Origin: Vibrio thalassae
Lineage (GTDB): Bacteria > Pseudomonadota > Gammaproteobacteria > Enterobacterales > Vibrionaceae
DNA: 64,000 bases
Reading direction: 5' to 3'
Assembly (NCBI RefSeq): GCF_900089835.1
Contig: NZ_OANU01000004.1
Location: 110,120 to 174,119 of the forward strand
Shown here: positions 54,648 through 64,000 of the stretch, piece after piece
Numbering within the stretch: position 1 is the first letter of the stretch
Layout: every line of letters starts with the position of its first letter
Notes under the pieces: model-generated
Database searches by the model: none
What the model was told of the DNA's origin: nothing
What the model saw: the letters and a program-made list of their open reading frames with translations, nothing else
Translations under genes and position numbers: made by a program

Positions 54648-56234
54648 ATGATAGACGTTGTTGATCTGTCGAGACTGCAATTCGCACTCACGGCAATGTA
54701 TCACTTCTTGTTCGTTCCATTGACTCTCGGTATGGCTTTCTTACTAGCCATTATGGAGTCCCTCTACGTAATGACCAATAAGCAAATCTACAAGGACATG
54801 ACCAAGTTCTGGGGTAAGCTGTTTGGTATTAACTTCGCTCTAGGTGTTGCCACTGGTCTAACGATGGAATTCCAGTTTGGTACCAACTGGTCTTACTATT
54901 CTCACTATGTTGGTGACATATTCGGTGCTCCGCTTGCTATTGAAGCCCTCGTAGCCTTCTTCCTCGAATCCACCTTTGTCGGACTCTTCTTCTTCGGATG
55001 GGATAGGCTTTCAAAACGTCAACACTTGGCTGTTACGTGGTTAGTAGCACTTGGTTCGAACTTCTCTGCACTATGGATCCTAGTTGCAAACGGTTGGATG
55101 CAACATCCAGTGGGCGCTGAGTTCAATTTCGAAACCATGCGTATGGAAATGGTGAGCTTTGCTGAGGTGGTACTCAACCCAGTAGCTCAGGTTAAGTTTG
55201 TTCATACAGTCGCATCAGGCTATACAACGGGTGCAATGTTCATCCTTGGTATCAGCTCATACTACCTACTTAAAGGCCGTGATGTTGCATTTGCTCGTCG
55301 TTCGTTTGCTATTGCAGCATCGTTCGGTATGGCATCTATCCTATCGGTCATCGTACTGGGTGATGAATCAGGTTACGAGCTGGGTGACGTTCAAAAAGTG
55401 AAACTCGCCGCTATCGAAGCAGAGTGGCACACTGAGCCAGCACCAGCTGCGTTTACCCTCTTTGGTCTTCCGAACCAAGAAAAAATGCACACGGACTACG
55501 CGGTTAAGATCCCATACGTAATGGGTATCATCGCTACGCGTTCGTTGGATACGCCAGTAACGGGTCTTCGTGATTTACGTGAAGAGCACGTTGATCGCAT
55601 CCGTAACGGTATGTACGCGTACGAACTTCTTGAAAAACTTCGCGCAGGTGACCGCAGTGAAGCTAACGTTGCTGCGTTTGACGAAGTGAAAGATGACCTT
55701 GGTTATGGTCTACTTCTTAAGCGTTACACAGACAATGTTGTTGATGCTACTGAAGACCAAATCCAAGCGGCAGCGGATGATTCTATCCCTAAAGTTTGGC
55801 CGCTATTCTGGTCATTCCGTATCATGGTTGCCTGTGGCTTTGTCATGCTATTCGTATTCGGTGCCGCGTTTGTACAAACATGTCGCCAAAAAATCGAACA
55901 GAAGAGATGGATTCTCAAAGCAACGCTATTCAGCATCCCACTTCCTTGGATCGCTATCGAAGCAGGTTGGTTTGTTGCTGAATACGGACGTCAGCCGTGG
56001 GCTGTTGGTGAAATTCTACCAACTCACGTAGCCGCGTCAGCGTTAACGGTAGGCCAGCTATGGTCTTCACTGTTCGCTATTATCGCCCTCTATACTGTGT
56101 TCCTAATTGCTGAAGTTTACTTGATGGTGAAATTCGCACGTAAAGGTCCAAGTAGCTTGAAGACGGGTCGTTACCATTTCGAACAGAATGACGAAACGGT
56201 AGAGACTAAAGTTAGTCGTCAAGTAGAAGCGTAA
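54648..56234 (+). CDS. cydA: cytochrome bd ubiquinol oxidase subunit I
   Basis: Quinol-oxidising subunit holding hemes b558, b595 and d of the high-affinity oxidase. 528 residues (E. coli 522), with a long Q-loop. Heme ligand His19 is in [25 protein letters not shown] near residue 445 contains the conserved quinol/heme region; nine membrane helices. Strong AAAGGAG ribosome site. First gene of cydABX-ybgE. Confidence 0.97.
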   Translation: MIDVVDLSRLQFALTAMYHFLFVPLTLGMAFLLAIMESLYVMTNKQIYKDMTKFWGKLFGINFALGVATGLTMEFQFGTNWSYYSHYVGDIFGAPLAIEALVAFFLESTFVGLFFFGWDRLSKRQHLAVTWLVALGSNFSALWILVANGWMQHPVGAEFNFETMRMEMVSFAEVVLNPVAQVKFVHTVASGYTTGAMFILGISSYYLLKGRDVAFARRSFAIAASFGMASILSVIVLGDESGYELGDVQKVKLAAIEAEWHTEPAPAAFTLFGLPNQEKMHTDYAVKIPYVMGIIATRSLDTPVTGLRDLREEHVDRIRNGMYAYELLEKLRAGDRSEANVAAFDEVKDDLGYGLLLKRYTDNVVDATEDQIQAAADDSIPKVWPLFWSFRIMVACGFVMLFVFGAAFVQTCRQKIEQKRWILKATLFSIPLPWIAIEAGWFVAEYGRQPWAVGEILPTHVAASALTVGQLWSSLFAIIALYTVFLIAEVYLMVKFARKGPSSLKTGRYHFEQNDETVETKVSRQVEA

Positions 56235-56249
56235 GCAAGGAGAAAAAGA

Positions 56250-57386
56250 ATGTTTGATTACGAAGTCTTACGACTTATTTGGTGGATTCTGATCGGCGTA
56301 CTATTAGCTGGTTTTGCTATCACCGATGGATTTGATATGGGCGTAGGTGCTTTAGTGCCTATCCTAGGTAAAACGGACAGCCAACGCCGTGTAATGATCA
56401 ACTCAATTGCCCCTCACTGGGATGGTAACCAAGTATGGTTGATCACAGCGGGTGGTGCGTTATTCGCAGCATGGCCATTGGTTTATGCAACGTCGTTCTC
56501 TGGTTTCTATTTTGCGATGATTGTGACGCTAGCAGCACTATGGCTACGTCCGATCGGTTTGGACTACCGCTCAAAGCTTGAAGACACTAAATGGCGTAAC
56601 GTTTGGGATATCGCTATTTCAATCAGTGGTTTTGTTCCACCAATCATCTTTGGTGTGGCGTTTGGTAATTTGCTACAAGGCGTACCGTTCCAACTGAGTG
56701 AATTCATGATGCCAACGTATCACGGTTCGTTCTTTGGCCTGCTAAACCCATTCGCGCTACTTTGCGGTCTAGTGAGCTTGTTCATGATTTTGCTACAGGG
56801 CTCAACTTGGCTACAAATGAAGACCACAGGTGATGTCCATACACGTGCTCGCAACACAGCGCAGTTAATGGGTCTACTGGTTGTTGCCGCTTTCGTAGCA
56901 GCAGGTTTCTGGATTCAGAATATCGATGGTTACACGATTGTGAGCGCAATCGACGGCAATGCTGCATCGAACCCACTCAATAAAGAAGTGGTTCGTGAGG
57001 CGGGTGCGTGGATGGCGAACTTTGAGAAATACCCACTACTTTGGATTGCTCCAGCGTTAGGCGTGGTAATGCCACTACTAGCAGTACTAGCGTCTCGTTT
57101 AGAAAAATGTGCTGTGTCGTTCATTGCGTCTTCTCTAGCGAACGGTGGCATCATCTTTACGGCTGGTTTTGCAATGTTCCCATTCGTAATGCCAAGTAGC
57201 CTGAACCCGAACCATAGCTTGACTATGTGGGATGCAACGTCAAGTGAGTTGACACTGAACCTGATGACGGCAGTAGCGTTCGTGATGGTTCCAGTAATTC
57301 TTAGCTACACAGCTTGGACTTACTACAAGATGTTCGGTCGTCTTGACGACAAGTTTATCGAAGAAAACAAAAATTCACTTTACTAA
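56250..57386 (+). CDS. cydB: cytochrome bd ubiquinol oxidase subunit II
   Basis: Heme-free structural subunit, 378 residues (E. coli 379), eight to nine membrane helices. Conserved ITDGFDMGVGAL and WDGNQVWLI motifs near the N-terminus and MFPFVMPSSLNPNHSLT in the C-terminal half. AAGGAG precedes the ATG; 15 bases after cydA. Confidence 0.97.
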   Translation: MFDYEVLRLIWWILIGVLLAGFAITDGFDMGVGALVPILGKTDSQRRVMINSIAPHWDGNQVWLITAGGALFAAWPLVYATSFSGFYFAMIVTLAALWLRPIGLDYRSKLEDTKWRNVWDIAISISGFVPPIIFGVAFGNLLQGVPFQLSEFMMPTYHGSFFGLLNPFALLCGLVSLFMILLQGSTWLQMKTTGDVHTRARNTAQLMGLLVVAAFVAAGFWIQNIDGYTIVSAIDGNAASNPLNKEVVREAGAWMANFEKYPLLWIAPALGVVMPLLAVLASRLEKCAVSFIASSLANGGIIFTAGFAMFPFVMPSSLNPNHSLTMWDATSSELTLNLMTAVAFVMVPVILSYTAWTYYKMFGRLDDKFIEENKNSLY

Positions 57387-57398
57387 GGAGCATTGGAT

Positions 57399-57506
57399 AT
57401 GTGGTATTTCGCTTGGATTTTAGGTGTATTACTTGCGTGTGCATTTGGCATCATCAACGCTCTTTGGCTAGAGCACAGTGAGATGATGGACAAAGACAGT
57501 GAGTAA
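57399..57506 (+). CDS. cydX: cytochrome bd oxidase small subunit CydX
   Basis: 35-residue single-helix protein (E. coli CydX 37). MWYFAWILGVLLACAFGIIN followed by ALWLEH is the CydX signature. It stabilises the hemes of CydAB. AAGGAG at 57385-57390 precedes the ATG; the end overlaps the ybgE start by eight bases. Confidence 0.95.
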   Translation: MWYFAWILGVLLACAFGIINALWLEHSEMMDKDSE

Positions 57507-57801
57507 GCTTAACCAACAGTTAGAGCAACTCCACAAACCAGTAGATAAGACGCTGTTGCGCGTCTTATCCCTGATACTCGGCTTTGTTAATGTCGGTTTG
57601 TTTATGTGGAATCCAGACCAATACGCTGACGCCATTGGTGGCTTTTCGCCAGTCCTAGGGTTGTTATTTGTATTGTCTGTGTGTGCCAGCATGGTATTTG
57701 GAGTCGGATTCCGACCGAGATTCTGGCTCTGGCAAGCGGTGTTCAGTCCGTACTTGTCACTAACTGTGTTGAGTTACCTAACGTTAATGTACGTTATCTA
57801 A
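57499..57801 (+). CDS. ybgE: cyd operon protein YbgE
   Basis: 100-residue inner-membrane protein (E. coli YbgE 97) with three hydrophobic helices and the family pattern WNPDQYADAIGGFSP and GFRPRFWLWQ. Function unknown, but it always accompanies cydABX. GTG start inside the cydX end; the operon terminator follows. Confidence 0.92.
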   Translation: MSKLNQQLEQLHKPVDKTLLRVLSLILGFVNVGLFMWNPDQYADAIGGFSPVLGLLFVLSVCASMVFGVGFRPRFWLWQAVFSPYLSLTVLSYLTLMYVI

Positions 57802-57804
57802 ACA

Positions 57805-57830
57805 AAACCCGAGCTTTGCTCGGTTTTTTT
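57805..57830 (+). terminator. rho-independent terminator of the cyd operon
   Basis: ACCCGAGC TTT GCTCGGTT hairpin followed by seven T. Confidence 0.93.
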
Positions 57831-57984
57831 ACCTTTTGAAACAAACAAACGTTCGAAACTGCCAATTACTTCATCAGTTGAGTGTAAATTTTGGCACTTT
57901 ATTCAAAATTTTTTGTCAGCTCTGATAACAAACACAATCACTTGCGTTATATTAGACCGCAGTATTCATTAGGAAGTTACCAGT

Positions 57985-58404
57985 TTGTCTCAGTTATCAC
58001 CGTATTTCGAATTCCCCGTCACCGTCTATTATGAAGATACCGACGCAGGGGGCGTGGTCTACCATTCGAATTATCTCAATTTCTTTGAACGCGCAAGAAC
58101 CGAGTTGCTTCGTAGCAGAAACGTACACCAACGTCAGCTGCTTGAACAACAAGTTGGCTTCGTCGTTCGTCATATCGATATTGATTTTATCCGCGGAGCA
58201 CGACTAGATGACCACCTCACAGTGAAGACACATATTTCTGAATTCAAACGAGCGTCATTAACATTTCAACAAGAAATTGTTGATGAGCAAAATGTGACAA
58301 TTGCCAAGGCTCTCGTTAAAGTGGCATGTATCGATAATATAAAAATGAAGCCGAAGGCTTTTCCTTCGACTACCTTATTGGAGTTAAAAAACAGTGACGG
58401 CTGA
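57985..58404 (+). CDS. ybgC: acyl-CoA thioesterase YbgC
   Basis: 139-residue hot-dog-fold thioesterase (E. coli 134). The active-site segment is [16 protein letters not shown] with the catalytic Asp, followed by [14 protein letters not shown] start with AGGAAG at 57971-57976. Associated with acyl carrier protein and phospholipid synthesis in E. coli; first gene of the Tol-Pal operon, overlapping tolQ by 11 bases. Confidence 0.95.
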   Translation: MSQLSPYFEFPVTVYYEDTDAGGVVYHSNYLNFFERARTELLRSRNVHQRQLLEQQVGFVVRHIDIDFIRGARLDDHLTVKTHISEFKRASLTFQQEIVDEQNVTIAKALVKVACIDNIKMKPKAFPSTTLLELKNSDG

Positions 58405-59080
58405 TATTTCGTTTGTGGACCTCATTCTAGAGGCAAGTCTACTGGTTCAATTGGTAATGTTGATTCTGCTTGGGATGTCAGTCGTATCTTGGGCGATGAT
58501 CATCAAACGCAGTAAGGTACTAAAACAGGCAACTAAAGACTCAGACGAGTTTGAAGATAAGTTCTGGTCAGGTGCCGATCTTTCGCAGATCTACCAAGAT
58601 GTGAAAAAAAGAAAAGACGACCTTTCTGGTACCGAGGAGATTTTCTATAGCGGCTTCACTGAGTTTTTAAGACTTCGTAAATCTAACGCAGAATCGCCAG
58701 CGTTCATTATGGAAGGAACGGGGCGTTCGATGCGTGTCGCGGTGTCTCGCGAAGTAGAGGATCTTGAAACGAACCTACCATTTTTAGCAACCGTTGGTTC
58801 TATCTCTCCGTATATCGGTCTGTTTGGTACCGTGTGGGGTATTATGCATGCGTTTATTGCCCTGGGTGAGGTAAAACAAGCCACACTAGCGATGGTCGCT
58901 CCTGGTATCGCCGAAGCATTGATTGCAACGGCAATGGGTCTGTTTGCCGCTATCCCTGCGGTAATGGCTTATAACCGACTCAGCAATAAAGTGGGCAAAT
59001 TAGAGCATAACTACGCGACCTTTTCAGAAGAGTTCCACAGTATCCTGCACAGACAAGCAATGGCGAGTAGGGAACAGTAA
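58394..59080 (+). CDS. tolQ: Tol-Pal system protein TolQ
   Basis: Inner-membrane proton-channel subunit, homologous to ExbB/MotA. 228 residues (E. coli 230), three membrane helices; conserved [20 protein letters not shown] and the third-helix Thr/Pro region [23 protein letters not shown] start inside ybgC; the TAA overlaps the tolR ATG by one base. Confidence 0.97.
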   Translation: MTADISFVDLILEASLLVQLVMLILLGMSVVSWAMIIKRSKVLKQATKDSDEFEDKFWSGADLSQIYQDVKKRKDDLSGTEEIFYSGFTEFLRLRKSNAESPAFIMEGTGRSMRVAVSREVEDLETNLPFLATVGSISPYIGLFGTVWGIMHAFIALGEVKQATLAMVAPGIAEALIATAMGLFAAIPAVMAYNRLSNKVGKLEHNYATFSEEFHSILHRQAMASREQ

Positions 59081-59523
59081 TGGCTGGCTACCAACCAAAG
59101 AAACGTAAGCTGACATGTGAAATTAACGTCGTGCCTTATATCGACGTTATGCTAGTTCTACTAATTATCTTTATGGTGACCTCACCTTTTGTTACTCAAG
59201 GTGTGGATGTAGAGCTACCAAAAACGTCCACCGCTAAACCAGCAACGGAATTAGCCGGCGATAGTGACGCAAGTTTTATCATTGTTGAAGTCGACCGCGA
59301 TGGTAATTTTGGTTTGAGTGTGAATAACGAAGACATGCAACGAGGTCTAAGCTTACAAGATATTATTGTTCGCGTTAGAGCAGAGCTTTCGCTTAATCCA
59401 AATTCGCCAGTCGCAGTAGGCGGCGATGCAGCTACCCCTTACGCAGAGGTAGTGTTGTTGTTAGATGAGTTAAGTCAGGCCGGTATTCCAAAAGTGGGCC
59501 TACTAACCGATATCAGGGAATAG
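59080..59523 (+). CDS. tolR: Tol-Pal system protein TolR
   Basis: 147 residues (E. coli 142), one membrane helix with the proton-carrying Asp in NVVPYIDVMLVLLIIFMV, and a periplasmic dimerisation domain. Works with TolQ to energise TolA. Confidence 0.97.
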   Translation: MAGYQPKKRKLTCEINVVPYIDVMLVLLIIFMVTSPFVTQGVDVELPKTSTAKPATELAGDSDASFIIVEVDRDGNFGLSVNNEDMQRGLSLQDIIVRVRAELSLNPNSPVAVGGDAATPYAEVVLLLDELSQAGIPKVGLLTDIRE

Positions 59524-59536
59524 TCATCGCAACGGT

Positions 59537-60643
59537 ATGAAAAGCAATAAGAAGAATAACTCAAGCTACGGAAAGCCAATAGCGATCTCTTTGTTTGCTC
59601 ACTTGATGCTGGTTGTTGCTTTATTGTGGGGGACAGACTTCACAATGAATAAAGCGGAACCAACAGGCATGGTGCAAGCGGTGGTCATCGACCCTGCTAG
59701 AGTGCGTCAACAAGCACAAGAGATTCGTAAACAGCGCGAAACCGCGGCGAAAAAAGAACAAGATCGCTTGGATAAATTACGTCGTGAAAGTGAACAGCTG
59801 GAACGTAATCGTAAAGCGGAAGAAGAGCGTATTCGTAAGCTGAAACAGCAACAAGCGAAAGATGCTCAAGCCGCACGTGAGGCAGAGAAACGCCGCGAAG
59901 TCGAAAGACAACGCGCTGCTAAAGCCGAAGCCGAGCGTAAAGCCAAAGAAGAAGCCGTTCGTGTTGCTGAGCAGCAGCGAATTGCTAAAGAAGCGGCGAT
60001 TGCTAAAGCGGAGAAGGAGCGTTTAGAGAAAGAACAAGCGCTCAAAGAAGCACAGCAAAAAGCTCAGCGTGAGAAAGAAGCGGCCGAGCGTGCCGAAAAA
60101 GAAAGAGTAGCGCGAGAGAAGGCCGCCGAAGAAGCACAGCAAAAAGCTCAGCGTGAGAAAGAAGCCGCCGAGCGTGCAGAAAAAGAACGCATTGCTAAAG
60201 AGAAAGCCGCGAAAGAGGCTGCAGAGAAAGCCAGAATAGAGAAAGAGCGTTTGCAGCAACTTGAGCGTGAACGCAAGGAGCAAGAAGCGGCTCTCGATAA
60301 CATCTTCTCTGGCCTTGAAAGTGAAGCCGCACTGAATACCAGTGCGCGTTCAAAACACGTTGCATCAGAAGTGCAACGTATGGGCGCAATCTACACTCAG
60401 TTGATTCAACAAAAGCTGCTGTTAGAGGACAGCTTTCGGGGAAAGCAATGTCGAGTTAACTTGAAACTGATACCTGCGGGTAACGGTGCTATCGCCGGTC
60501 AAGTTGCCGTACTCGATGGAGATAGCAGACTTTGTGCCGCGACAAAACGTGCGATAGCTCAGGTTGGTACCTTCCCGCTTTCAAAAGAAGCGGATGTGAA
60601 CCAACAACTTAAGAACATTAATCTGACCGTAGTTCCAGAGTAA
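59537..60643 (+). CDS. tolA: Tol-Pal system protein TolA
   Basis: 368 residues (E. coli 421). Domain I: membrane anchor near residues 15-35 (includes SLFAHLMLV with the His of the SHLS-type motif). Domain II: long Lys/Glu/Ala helix (about 55-255). Domain III: C-terminal globular part that contacts TolB and Pal ([32 protein letters not shown], with a Cys pair). Domain II contains a near-exact 84-bp tandem duplication at 60047-60214. Confidence 0.96.
   Translation: MKSNKKNNSSYGKPIAISLFAHLMLVVALLWGTDFTMNKAEPTGMVQAVVIDPARVRQQAQEIRKQRETAAKKEQDRLDKLRRESEQLERNRKAEEERIRKLKQQQAKDAQAAREAEKRREVERQRAAKAEAERKAKEEAVRVAEQQRIAKEAAIAKAEKERLEKEQALKEAQQKAQREKEAAERAEKERVAREKAAEEAQQKAQREKEAAERAEKERIAKEKAAKEAAEKARIEKERLQQLERERKEQEAALDNIFSGLESEAALNTSARSKHVASEVQRMGAIYTQLIQQKLLLEDSFRGKQCRVNLKLIPAGNGAIAGQVAVLDGDSRLCAATKRAIAQVGTFPLSKEADVNQQLKNINLTVVPE
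60047..60214 (+). repeat. 84-bp tandem duplication inside tolA
   Basis: Two units (60047-60130 and 60131-60214), each encoding 28 residues that begin [20 protein letters not shown]; the DNA differs at only a few positions, mostly in the last third. Confidence 0.9.
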
Positions 60644-60656
60644 AAAGGAAGACCTT

Positions 60657-62009
60657 GTGATTAAGCGAATACTATTAGGAATGGCATTAGTGCTGAGCTT
60701 CGCTGCTCAGACTGCAAATGCCGCTTTAGAACTTGTCATTACCGACGGTATTGATTCCGCAAGACCTATCGCCATTGTCCCATTTAAGTGGGAAGGTGAG
60801 GGAAAACTTCCTCATGATGTTTCGGCTGTGATTGCATCAGACTTACAACGAAGTGGTAAGTTTAGTCCTGTAGCAACCAGCAAAATGCCGCAAACGCCTT
60901 ACGATGCGTCAGACATAAACTTCGAGGCGTGGACATCAATTGGTGTTGATTCGTTGCTAACGGGTACCATCGCGAAAAACGCAGAAGGTAACTACGAAGT
61001 GAGCTACCAACTGGTTGATGTAGTACGCGGTCAATTGACTGGGGGCAAATCAAAGGCTCTAAGTGATGATGGCCAACTGGTTCTGTCGAACGATCACGTC
61101 CTATTCAAGAAGAAAGCAACCGTTCCAGGTAATCGCCTACGTGAATATGCTCACCGCATTTCTGACCTTGTTTATGAAGAACTAACTGGTGAGCGTGGCG
61201 CATTCTTAACTCGAATTGCTTATGTCGTTGTTAATGACAAAGATCAGTACCCATATCAAATGCGTATTGCTGACTATGATGGCTATAACGAGAAGCTTGT
61301 TCTACGTTCTAAGCAGCCACTAATGTCTCCGGCTTGGTCTCCAGATGGGAAAAAACTTGCCTATGTAAGTTTCCAAAATGGACAAGCTGAAATCTTCATT
61401 ATGAATATCTACACAGGTAAGCGTGAAAAGATTACGTCATTCCCACGTCACAATGGTGCGCCAAGATTTTCTCCTGATGGCAAGACGTTAGCGTTAACAC
61501 TATCAAAGACTGGGCAACTGCATGTATATACGTTAAATCTTGAAACAAGAAAACTGCGTCAAATTACTAGTGGTAGGTCAAATAATACGGAACCGTTCTG
61601 GAAACCAGACGGCAAATCCCTTATTTTTACCTCGGACAGGGGTGGTAACCCTCAGATTTATGAAGTAAATTTGTCCGACGGTCAAACCAAGCGTATCACA
61701 TGGCAGGGTAGACAAAACCTCGGTGGGCAGATCACCCCTGACGGTCGCTACCTCGTGATGGTAAATCGCTCGAACTCTGGATTTAATCTTGCAAAACAAG
61801 ACTTAGAGACAGGTTCAGTGCAAATCCTCACGAAAACCCTGCTAGATGAGTCACCAAGCATCGCACCAAATGGTGGCATGGTGATATACAGCTCTATTTA
61901 TAACAAAACTAACGTCCTTTCTATGGTCTCCATCGATGGACGATTTAAAGCTAGATTACCGGCTACAAATGGGCGTGTAAGAGCCCCAGCATGGTCACCG
62001 TTTTTATAG
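60657..62009 (+). CDS. tolB: Tol-Pal system beta-propeller protein TolB
   Basis: 450 residues (E. coli 430) with signal peptide (ends AQTANA). An N-terminal domain (to about residue 165) that binds TolA and Pal is followed by a six-bladed propeller with repeats such as [28 protein letters not shown] and [16 protein letters not shown] start, AAGGAAG upstream. Confidence 0.97.
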   Translation: MIKRILLGMALVLSFAAQTANAALELVITDGIDSARPIAIVPFKWEGEGKLPHDVSAVIASDLQRSGKFSPVATSKMPQTPYDASDINFEAWTSIGVDSLLTGTIAKNAEGNYEVSYQLVDVVRGQLTGGKSKALSDDGQLVLSNDHVLFKKKATVPGNRLREYAHRISDLVYEELTGERGAFLTRIAYVVVNDKDQYPYQMRIADYDGYNEKLVLRSKQPLMSPAWSPDGKKLAYVSFQNGQAEIFIMNIYTGKREKITSFPRHNGAPRFSPDGKTLALTLSKTGQLHVYTLNLETRKLRQITSGRSNNTEPFWKPDGKSLIFTSDRGGNPQIYEVNLSDGQTKRITWQGRQNLGGQITPDGRYLVMVNRSNSGFNLAKQDLETGSVQILTKTLLDESPSIAPNGGMVIYSSIYNKTNVLSMVSIDGRFKARLPATNGRVRAPAWSPFL

Positions 62010-62039
62010 CAATTAAATTTTTAGGTTAAGGAAATAACA

Positions 62040-62564
62040 ATGCAATTAAACAAAGTTTTTAAGGGGTTGCTAATCGCACTGCCAGTTCTTGCGATGACAG
62101 CATGTAGCTCAACTGATGACGCTGCGTCATCAACAGGTGCAGAAACTTCTAACCAACAACAGCAAGAAACTGTTGTTGCTACTCCAATCGATGAGAATGC
62201 ACAACTTTCTGAGCAAGAGCTAAAAGAAAAAGCGCTTCGTGAAAACCAAACTATCTACTTTGCGTTCGATAACTCTACAATTGCTGGTGACTACGAAGAT
62301 ATGCTTGCAGCACACGCAGCATACCTAAGCAAAGACCCATCACTAAAAGTGACTATCGAAGGTCACGCTGATGAGCGCGGTACACCTGAGTACAACATCG
62401 CACTAGGCGAGCGTCGTGCACAAGCTGTAGCTAAGTATATCCAAGCTCTTGGCGTACAAGCTGACCAAATCTCTATCGTAAGCTACGGTGAAGAGAAACC
62501 ACTAGTACTAGGTCAATCTGAAGACGCGTACGCGAAAAACCGTCGCGCAGTTCTAGTTTACTAA
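62040..62564 (+). CDS. pal: peptidoglycan-associated lipoprotein
   Basis: 174 residues (E. coli 173). Lipobox MTAC with Cys22 lipidated; Ser-Ser follows, so outer-membrane sorting. A flexible Ser/Gln-rich linker leads to an OmpA-like peptidoglycan-binding domain ([10 protein letters not shown], then [21 protein letters not shown]). Codon bias suggests high expression. A hairpin lies between pal and cpoB. Confidence 0.97.
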   Translation: MQLNKVFKGLLIALPVLAMTACSSTDDAASSTGAETSNQQQQETVVATPIDENAQLSEQELKEKALRENQTIYFAFDNSTIAGDYEDMLAAHAAYLSKDPSLKVTIEGHADERGTPEYNIALGERRAQAVAKYIQALGVQADQISIVSYGEEKPLVLGQSEDAYAKNRRAVLVY

Positions 62565-62585
62565 TTCAATCTGCTTAAGATTGTT

Positions 62586-62620
62586 GAGTCGCAGCCCTTG
62601 CGCTGCGACTCATTGTTTTA
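62586..62620 (+). terminator. hairpin between pal and cpoB
   Basis: GAGTCGCAGC / GCTGCGACTC ten-base stem with six-base loop, then ATTGTTTTAA. Probably a partial terminator or stabiliser of the abundant pal mRNA. Confidence 0.7.
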
Positions 62621-62648
62621 AGCCACGGCAATTGAGGTAATAACCTTT

Positions 62649-63437
62649 ATGAACAGTAACATTAAGCGCGTTGTTACGCTTACGTTACTAGCCGGCGCAG
62701 CAAGCACAGCTTACGCGACAAAAGCACCGGTTACCGACTTGAGCGCAACATCTTCCTCGGCAACTGCTGCCTCTATTTCAGCAGCCCATGCTGCAACCAA
62801 TGAAACTGACGTTCAACGTTTAGAGCGCCTGCTTCAAAACCGAAACCGAGTCCAGTTGCAAATGCAGCAGCAACTTGATGATATGACGCAAGAAATTGCA
62901 ACCTTACGGGGTCAGCTAGAACGCAACAGCTACGATATGGAGCAAATGTTGCAGCGTCAAAGAGAATTATTTATTGAGATCGACAAACTTCGCTCTCAAG
63001 CAAGCACGGCCGCAGTCCCAGTTCCTGTCGCAAAAGACAGTACAGCTCCTCAAGGTAAGTTCAGCACCGACGCTGATGAGCAAACCGCTTATCAAAATGC
63101 TGTAGACCTTATCCTGAAGAAGCGTGACTATGCAGGTGCTATCGAAGCATTCAAGCAATTCCAAAAAGACTATCCAAACTCAACCTTTATGCCGAACACG
63201 CATTACTGGTTAGGTCAGCTTTACTTCGCCAAACGCCAAGATTCAGAAGCAGAAAAGAGCTTTAAAGCGGTATTGGGCTTCAAAGAGTCCAACAAACGCG
63301 CAGATGCTTTAGTTAAGTTGGGCGACTTAGCCAAGCGTGGCGATAAAGCAGCAGAAGCGAAAAAGTACTACGAACAAGTGATTGCCGAGTACCCGGGTAG
63401 CTCTTCTGCCAAAGTAGCTCAGTCTAACTTGAAGTAA
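62649..63437 (+). CDS. cpoB: cell division coordinator CpoB
   Basis: 262 residues (E. coli 263), formerly YbgF. Signal peptide (ends AYA), an N-terminal trimerising coiled coil (about 55-120, Gln-rich) and a C-terminal TPR domain (YQNAVDLILKKRDYAGAIEAF, FMPNTHYWLGQLYFAK, ADALVKLGDLAKRGD). It couples Tol-Pal constriction with PBP1B-driven septal synthesis in E. coli. Last gene of the Tol-Pal operon in the window. Confidence 0.95.
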   Translation: MNSNIKRVVTLTLLAGAASTAYATKAPVTDLSATSSSATAASISAAHAATNETDVQRLERLLQNRNRVQLQMQQQLDDMTQEIATLRGQLERNSYDMEQMLQRQRELFIEIDKLRSQASTAAVPVPVAKDSTAPQGKFSTDADEQTAYQNAVDLILKKRDYAGAIEAFKQFQKDYPNSTFMPNTHYWLGQLYFAKRQDSEAEKSFKAVLGFKESNKRADALVKLGDLAKRGDKAAEAKKYYEQVIAEYPGSSSAKVAQSNLK

Positions 63438-63454
63438 TTAATATATTGGAGCGT

Positions 63455-64000
63455 GGTATTTACCTGCAATAGCCTGTCATTCCCTTGGAAAAGGGAATCT
63501 CCCGAAGCACGTAGTAGCGTGTTTTGCTGGGAATTGTTCGGATACTTTTATTACCCGGCGCGCTGGAGGAGATCCTCGTTTTCACGAGGATGACGCATCG
63601 GTTAGGTTGACGATGGCAAAGCGCGATATTGACCTAAAATAGTCCGTCATTACCATTGATAAATGGATTTCTCAAAGCGCTGTAATTACCTAAAATAATC
63701 CGTCATTCCCTTGAAAAAGGGAATCTCCCAAAGCGCGTTGTAGCGTGTTTTGCTGTGAATTGTTCGACTACTTTTATTACTCAACGCGCTGGAGGAGATC
63801 CTCGTTTTCACGAGGATGACGCATCGTTTGGGGTGGCGATGGCAAAGCGCTGTATTGACCTAAAAGAGTCCGTCATTACCATTGATAAATGGATTTCTCA
63901 AAGTACTGTATTTACCTATAATAGTCCTTCATTCCCTTGAAAAAGGGAATCTCCCAAAGCGCGTTGTAGCGTGTTTTGCTGTGAATTGTTCGACTACTTT
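63455..64000. repeat. tandem array of a 226-bp non-coding repeat, cut by the window edge
   Basis: Two full units (63455-63680 and 63681-63906) and the start of a third (63907-64000) line up with an exact 226-base period and no gaps at the points checked. Each unit carries an inverted repeat ATTCCCTT / AAGGGAAT, a stretch GCGCGTTGTAGCGTGTTTT, a hairpin ATCCTCGT / ACGAGGAT, and a second motif CGTCATTACCATTGATAAAT. Units 2 and 3 are almost identical; unit 1 is more diverged. A 61-codon frame at 63755-63940 lies inside and is not a gene. Confidence 0.9.

Noticed and set aside
60023..60283. 86-residue hydrophobic minus-strand frame
   Set aside because: It is the antisense shadow of the Lys/Glu/Ala-rich TolA helix.
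63755..63940. 61-codon open frame
   Set aside because: Falls wholly within the 226-bp repeat units, across a hairpin, with no ribosome site.
63455..64000. CRISPR array
   Set aside because: Repeats are contiguous 226-bp units with no short repeat/unique spacer pattern and no cas genes nearby.

Overview
The window is a piece of a gammaproteobacterial chromosome, almost certainly a Vibrio main chromosome. Support comes from Vibrionaceae-type gene content and order: the mnmA-hflD-purB block, a lysine-riboswitch NhaC-type transporter, the complete hisGDCBHAFI operon behind a His-codon attenuator, a DUF3360 gene upstream of pflB, ruvC and ruvA separated by a chemoreceptor gene, cydABX-ybgE and ybgC-tolQRAB-pal-cpoB. 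Nearly all genes are housekeeping genes. I see no tRNA, rRNA, insertion sequence, prophage or CRISPR array.

Layout. 1-2744 (+): end of a cyclopropane-fatty-acid-synthase-like gene and three small envelope genes (DUF2878, chalcone-isomerase-like, DUF3833 lipoprotein). 2841-6111 (-): mnmA, hflD, purB. 6352-7656 (+): gsk; 7712-8119 (-): hns. 8120-8957: long non-coding stretch with a lysine riboswitch in front of a NhaC-family transporter (8958-10559). 10762-18129 (+): histidine leader, attenuator and full biosynthetic operon. 18294-19706 (-): an unrecognised secreted coiled-coil protein. 19912-24739 (-): prkA(yeaG)-yeaH-ycgB stress operon. 25026-33483: yfbU, pflA, a broken chemoreceptor gene, an LpxR-like lipid A deacylase, pflB and a DUF3360 membrane protein. 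34363-37543 (+): a basic-amino-acid-type ABC importer. 37690-40790: xthA and a Cache-domain chemoreceptor. 40909-44189 (-): lipoprotein retropepsin, 7TM inactive transglutaminase and ATP-grasp ligase. 44348-47188 (-): yecE-like DUF72, cmoA, cmoB. 47474-54123 (+): aspS, yebC, ruvC, a chemoreceptor, ruvA, ruvB. 54124-57801 (+): FNR-box promoter region and cydABX-ybgE. 57985-63437 (+): Tol-Pal operon. 63455-64000: tandem 226-bp repeats running out of the window.

How parts work together. Low-oxygen physiology recurs: pflB and pflA (formate/acetyl-CoA from pyruvate), an FNR-like box before the DUF3360 gene, and two perfect FNR boxes before the cytochrome bd operon. RNA-level control of amino acid genes appears twice: the lysine aptamer before the transporter and the histidine attenuator. 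The Tol-Pal block is complete for outer-membrane constriction at division.

The least explained parts are the retropepsin/7TM/ATP-grasp operon (a predicted envelope peptide-ligation and cleavage system), the orphan secreted protein at 18294-19706, the DUF3360 gene in the place where enterobacteria have focA, the cfa-associated envelope cluster, and the tandem repeat array at the right edge. All functional calls rest on reading the translated sequences and recalling the families; no database search was run.
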